17,948 nt of DNA. Source: Holophagaceae bacterium. GTDB lineage: Bacteria; Acidobacteriota; Holophagae; Holophagales; Holophagaceae. The stretch covers positions 1 to 17,948 of the forward strand of contig JANXQX010000131.1 in NCBI GenBank assembly GCA_025353305.1, given 5' to 3'. Shown here piece after piece: positions 16,299 to 17,948 of the stretch. The notes beneath the pieces are model-generated. The model made no database searches. It saw nothing but the letters and a program-made list of their open reading frames with translations, and was not told the DNA's origin. Numbering within the stretch: the stretch's first letter is position 1; every line of letters begins with the position of its first letter. Position numbers and translations under genes: made by a program.

Positions 16299-16946
16299 AT
16301 GAACAGGCCTCCGGCTTCTCTCAGCAATTTGTTCGACTCTTTCACCCTTTCCCCGGATCCGGTCTTCGTGACCGACCGCTTTGAATCCATCGTGTTCTGG
16401 AATGCGGGCGCCGAGCAGGCGCTGGGCTACACCGCCGCCGAAATCATCGGCTCACCATGCGCTGAGACGATGGCAGGATGCGATGCATTTGGTAACCGGT
16501 ATTGTTCACAGAATTGCCCGATCACCCAGATGGCGAACCGCGGCGAGTCCGTGCGCCACTTCGGCCTCCGCCTGCGCTCCCGGGACGGCGTTGTCCTGAG
16601 GTTTGATGTGGCGATCCTGCATCTGGCCGTCCCCCCGCCGGACCTGTTCTACCTCGCCCATATCCTCAAACCCTCCGAAACGCAGGACAGCGAACCCCCA
16701 GCACCGCACCGGTCGGCGATGATCGCCGTTCGCGAGTCTCCGGACGCGCGGGCCAGGAAACTCACAACGCGCGAGGTGGAAGTCCTTGGCATGCTCGCCG
16801 CCGGGCGGACCACACCCGAGATTGCGGAGCGCCTGCATATTTCGACGTTGACCGCCAGGAACCATATCCAGAACATCCTCGACAAACTCGAACTGCACTC
16901 CAAGGCCGAAGCCGTCGCATTCGCCTTCCAGAAGGGCTTGATTTGA
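16299..16946 (+). CDS. PAS-domain LuxR-type transcription regulator
   Basis: This 215-residue regulator senses a signal with an N-terminal PAS domain (about residues 12-122, including DPVFVTDRFESIVFWNAGAE and ALGYTAAEIIG) and binds DNA with a C-terminal LuxR/GerE helix-turn-helix (about 153-212: LTTREVEVLGMLAAGRTTPE to LELHSKAEAVAFA). The PAS domain has a cysteine cluster, C54, C61, C69 and C73, with the spacing C-x6-C-x7-C-x3-C, which could bind a metal, Fe-S cluster or heme, or act as a redox switch. There is no receiver domain, so it is a one-component sensor. ATG 16299 lacks a clear ribosome site. It is divergent from the amr operon and in line with the heme-barrel gene 106 bases downstream, a plausible target. 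Confidence 0.88.
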   Translation: MNRPPASLSNLFDSFTLSPDPVFVTDRFESIVFWNAGAEQALGYTAAEIIGSPCAETMAGCDAFGNRYCSQNCPITQMANRGESVRHFGLRLRSRDGVVLRFDVAILHLAVPPPDLFYLAHILKPSETQDSEPPAPHRSAMIAVRESPDARARKLTTREVEVLGMLAAGRTTPEIAERLHISTLTARNHIQNILDKLELHSKAEAVAFAFQKGLI

Positions 16947-17052
16947 AACGGCAGACAGTGCGCCCTAACCAGGAAGAATGGTGAGCTTGCGGGATAGTTG
17001 AACCGAATGCCGAAGAGCACTCTTTGGGGGAGCCAACCTAAAGGAGTGTGTG

Positions 17053-17948
17053 ATGAAACCAATATCGGTGCCCTGGATCCGCCGAGCCTATCTCATGTTG
17101 ATGACGGTGGGCCTCCTGTTGGCGGTTTCCCGTCCCGCGCGGGCCTTCCCCGTCTTTGCCCGCAAGTACCAGACCTCGTGCACGACCTGCCATACGGTCT
17201 TTCCCAAGTTGAATCCATTTGGCCAGGCGTTCCGTCTCAACGGCTACCGTCTGCCCAAGGAAACCGAGGCCCAGGTCAAGCAGACGCCGGTCTCCATGGG
17301 ATCCGAGGCCTACAAGAAGGTCTGGCCGAGTGCCGTATGGCCCAGCGAGCTTCCCGGCAATGCACCGGTCGCCGTAAACATCAAGATGGCCAACATCTAT
17401 TCCTCGAGTGTGGATGGAGAAGGCAACAAAACCATCATCCACAATGATTTCCAGCTGCCCCAGGAAGTGAATCTCTTCGCGGCGGGAACCCTGGGCGAGC
17501 ACATGAGTTTCATGGCCGAGATCACCCACGGCGAGAATCCCGATGGCAGCGGAGGCACCGAGATCGAGCATGCCCGACTCGACTTCGACTCGATCCTGGG
17601 CCCCGATCACCTGGTGAATCTCCGGATCGGGAAATTCGCTCCGAACCTTTACGATGGCTTCCAGGAAATGTGGCTCATGACCAACAATGGCGTGGACACC
17701 CTGTTTACCTACAATCCCGTCGGCTTCAATGGCGGCACGGGCCTGGATGATGCCCAGGGCCTCGTCAGCCTTCCCGCGCGGGTGCGGGGCATCGAGATCT
17801 ACGGCGTGGCGGCTCATCGCTTCTTCTACACCCTGGGCGTCGCCACCAAAATCGGCCCCGGCGGAACGGACACGTCCGGGCAGCCCAATGGCAATTTCAA
17901 CAACAGTTCCCACAAGGATTTCTACGCCCGCATCGACTACAAGTTCGG
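17053..17948 (+). CDS. Secreted monoheme c-type protein with porin-like body, 5' part (cut by window edge)
   Basis: The first 298 residues are visible. A signal peptide (hydrophobic LMLMTVGLLLAV, cleavage near ARA-FP at 31) is followed almost at once by one c-type heme site, C43-TT-C46-H47, in the block RKYQTSCTTCHTVFPKLNPFG, then AFRLNGYRLP. After about residue 110 the sequence is rich in Gly, Asn and aromatic residues with alternating strand-like segments (EVNLFAAGTLGEHMSFMAEI, VNLRIGKFAPNLYDGF, FYARIDYKF), as in outer-membrane barrels. The start is certain: AAGGAG (17041-17046) 6 bases before ATG. A single heme fused to a porin-like barrel suggests electron or ligand passage at the outer membrane, but the substrate is unknown. 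The stop lies beyond the window. Confidence 0.8.
   Translation, partial: MKPISVPWIRRAYLMLMTVGLLLAVSRPARAFPVFARKYQTSCTTCHTVFPKLNPFGQAFRLNGYRLPKETEAQVKQTPVSMGSEAYKKVWPSAVWPSELPGNAPVAVNIKMANIYSSSVDGEGNKTIIHNDFQLPQEVNLFAAGTLGEHMSFMAEITHGENPDGSGGTEIEHARLDFDSILGPDHLVNLRIGKFAPNLYDGFQEMWLMTNNGVDTLFTYNPVGFNGGTGLDDAQGLVSLPARVRGIEIYGVAAHRFFYTLGVATKIGPGGTDTSGQPNGNFNNSSHKDFYARIDYKF

Noticed and set aside
17038..17913. A 291-codon open frame on the minus strand
   Set aside because: It is antisense to the heme-barrel gene, which has a signal peptide, a CxxCH site and a perfect ribosome site; the antisense translation shows no domain.

Overview
The window is about 17.9 kb of GC-rich, densely coding bacterial chromosome. 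It carries ordinary housekeeping and metabolic genes, secreted-protein genes, and two short low-GC intergenic elements. No rRNA, tRNA, CRISPR array, transposase or phage gene was seen. The mix of families suggests a Gram-negative-type bacterium with an outer membrane: a bacterial alpha-2-macroglobulin operon, an AMMECR1/Memo/radical-SAM operon, a stand-alone B12-binding mutase domain, and a heme-bearing probable outer-membrane barrel. An acidobacterium of the Holophaga/Geothrix type would fit, but that is an impression and not a demonstrated assignment.

Layout. The left edge holds the 5' part of an NADP-type glutamate dehydrogenase gene (minus strand), divergent from a small cobalamin-binding protein gene (plus strand). 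A 283-base intergenic stretch follows with a 30-bp imperfect inverted-repeat pair. Next, read leftward from about 9.34 kb to 1.45 kb, is a three-gene minus-strand operon joined by 4-base ATGA overlaps. It encodes a large secreted protein of unknown function (743 aa), an alpha-2-macroglobulin with an intact thioester motif (1606 aa), and a small secreted protein resembling the YfaP/DUF2135 partners of such macroglobulins. Divergent from it are hutI (imidazolonepropionase) and a sulfotransferase-like gene. The sulfotransferase is apparently reached through a 13-codon micro-ORF. Inorganic pyrophosphatase (ppa) follows. Then comes a low-GC four-helix-bundle (S23/Avd-like) gene bracketed by inverted heptanucleotide repeats, then a HAD phosphatase gene.

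Convergent to these, on the minus strand, is a compact operon for Memo, AMMECR1 and the AmrS radical SAM enzyme. This is the AmmeMemoRadiSam set, whose biochemical role is not settled. Divergent from it is a PAS-LuxR type regulator. The right edge cuts a secreted protein that has one CxxCH heme site at its N-terminus and then a beta-rich, porin-like body.

How the parts fit. The macroglobulin operon is probably an envelope-defence or protease-trapping module. ppa and the HAD phosphatase may once have been neighbours, now separated by the four-helix/heptad-repeat insertion. The PAS-LuxR gene, with a perfect 7-1-7 palindrome upstream, may control the heme-barrel gene that follows in the same direction. 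The most unusual structures are the two repeat-bracketed intergenic elements and the 743-aa partner of the macroglobulin.
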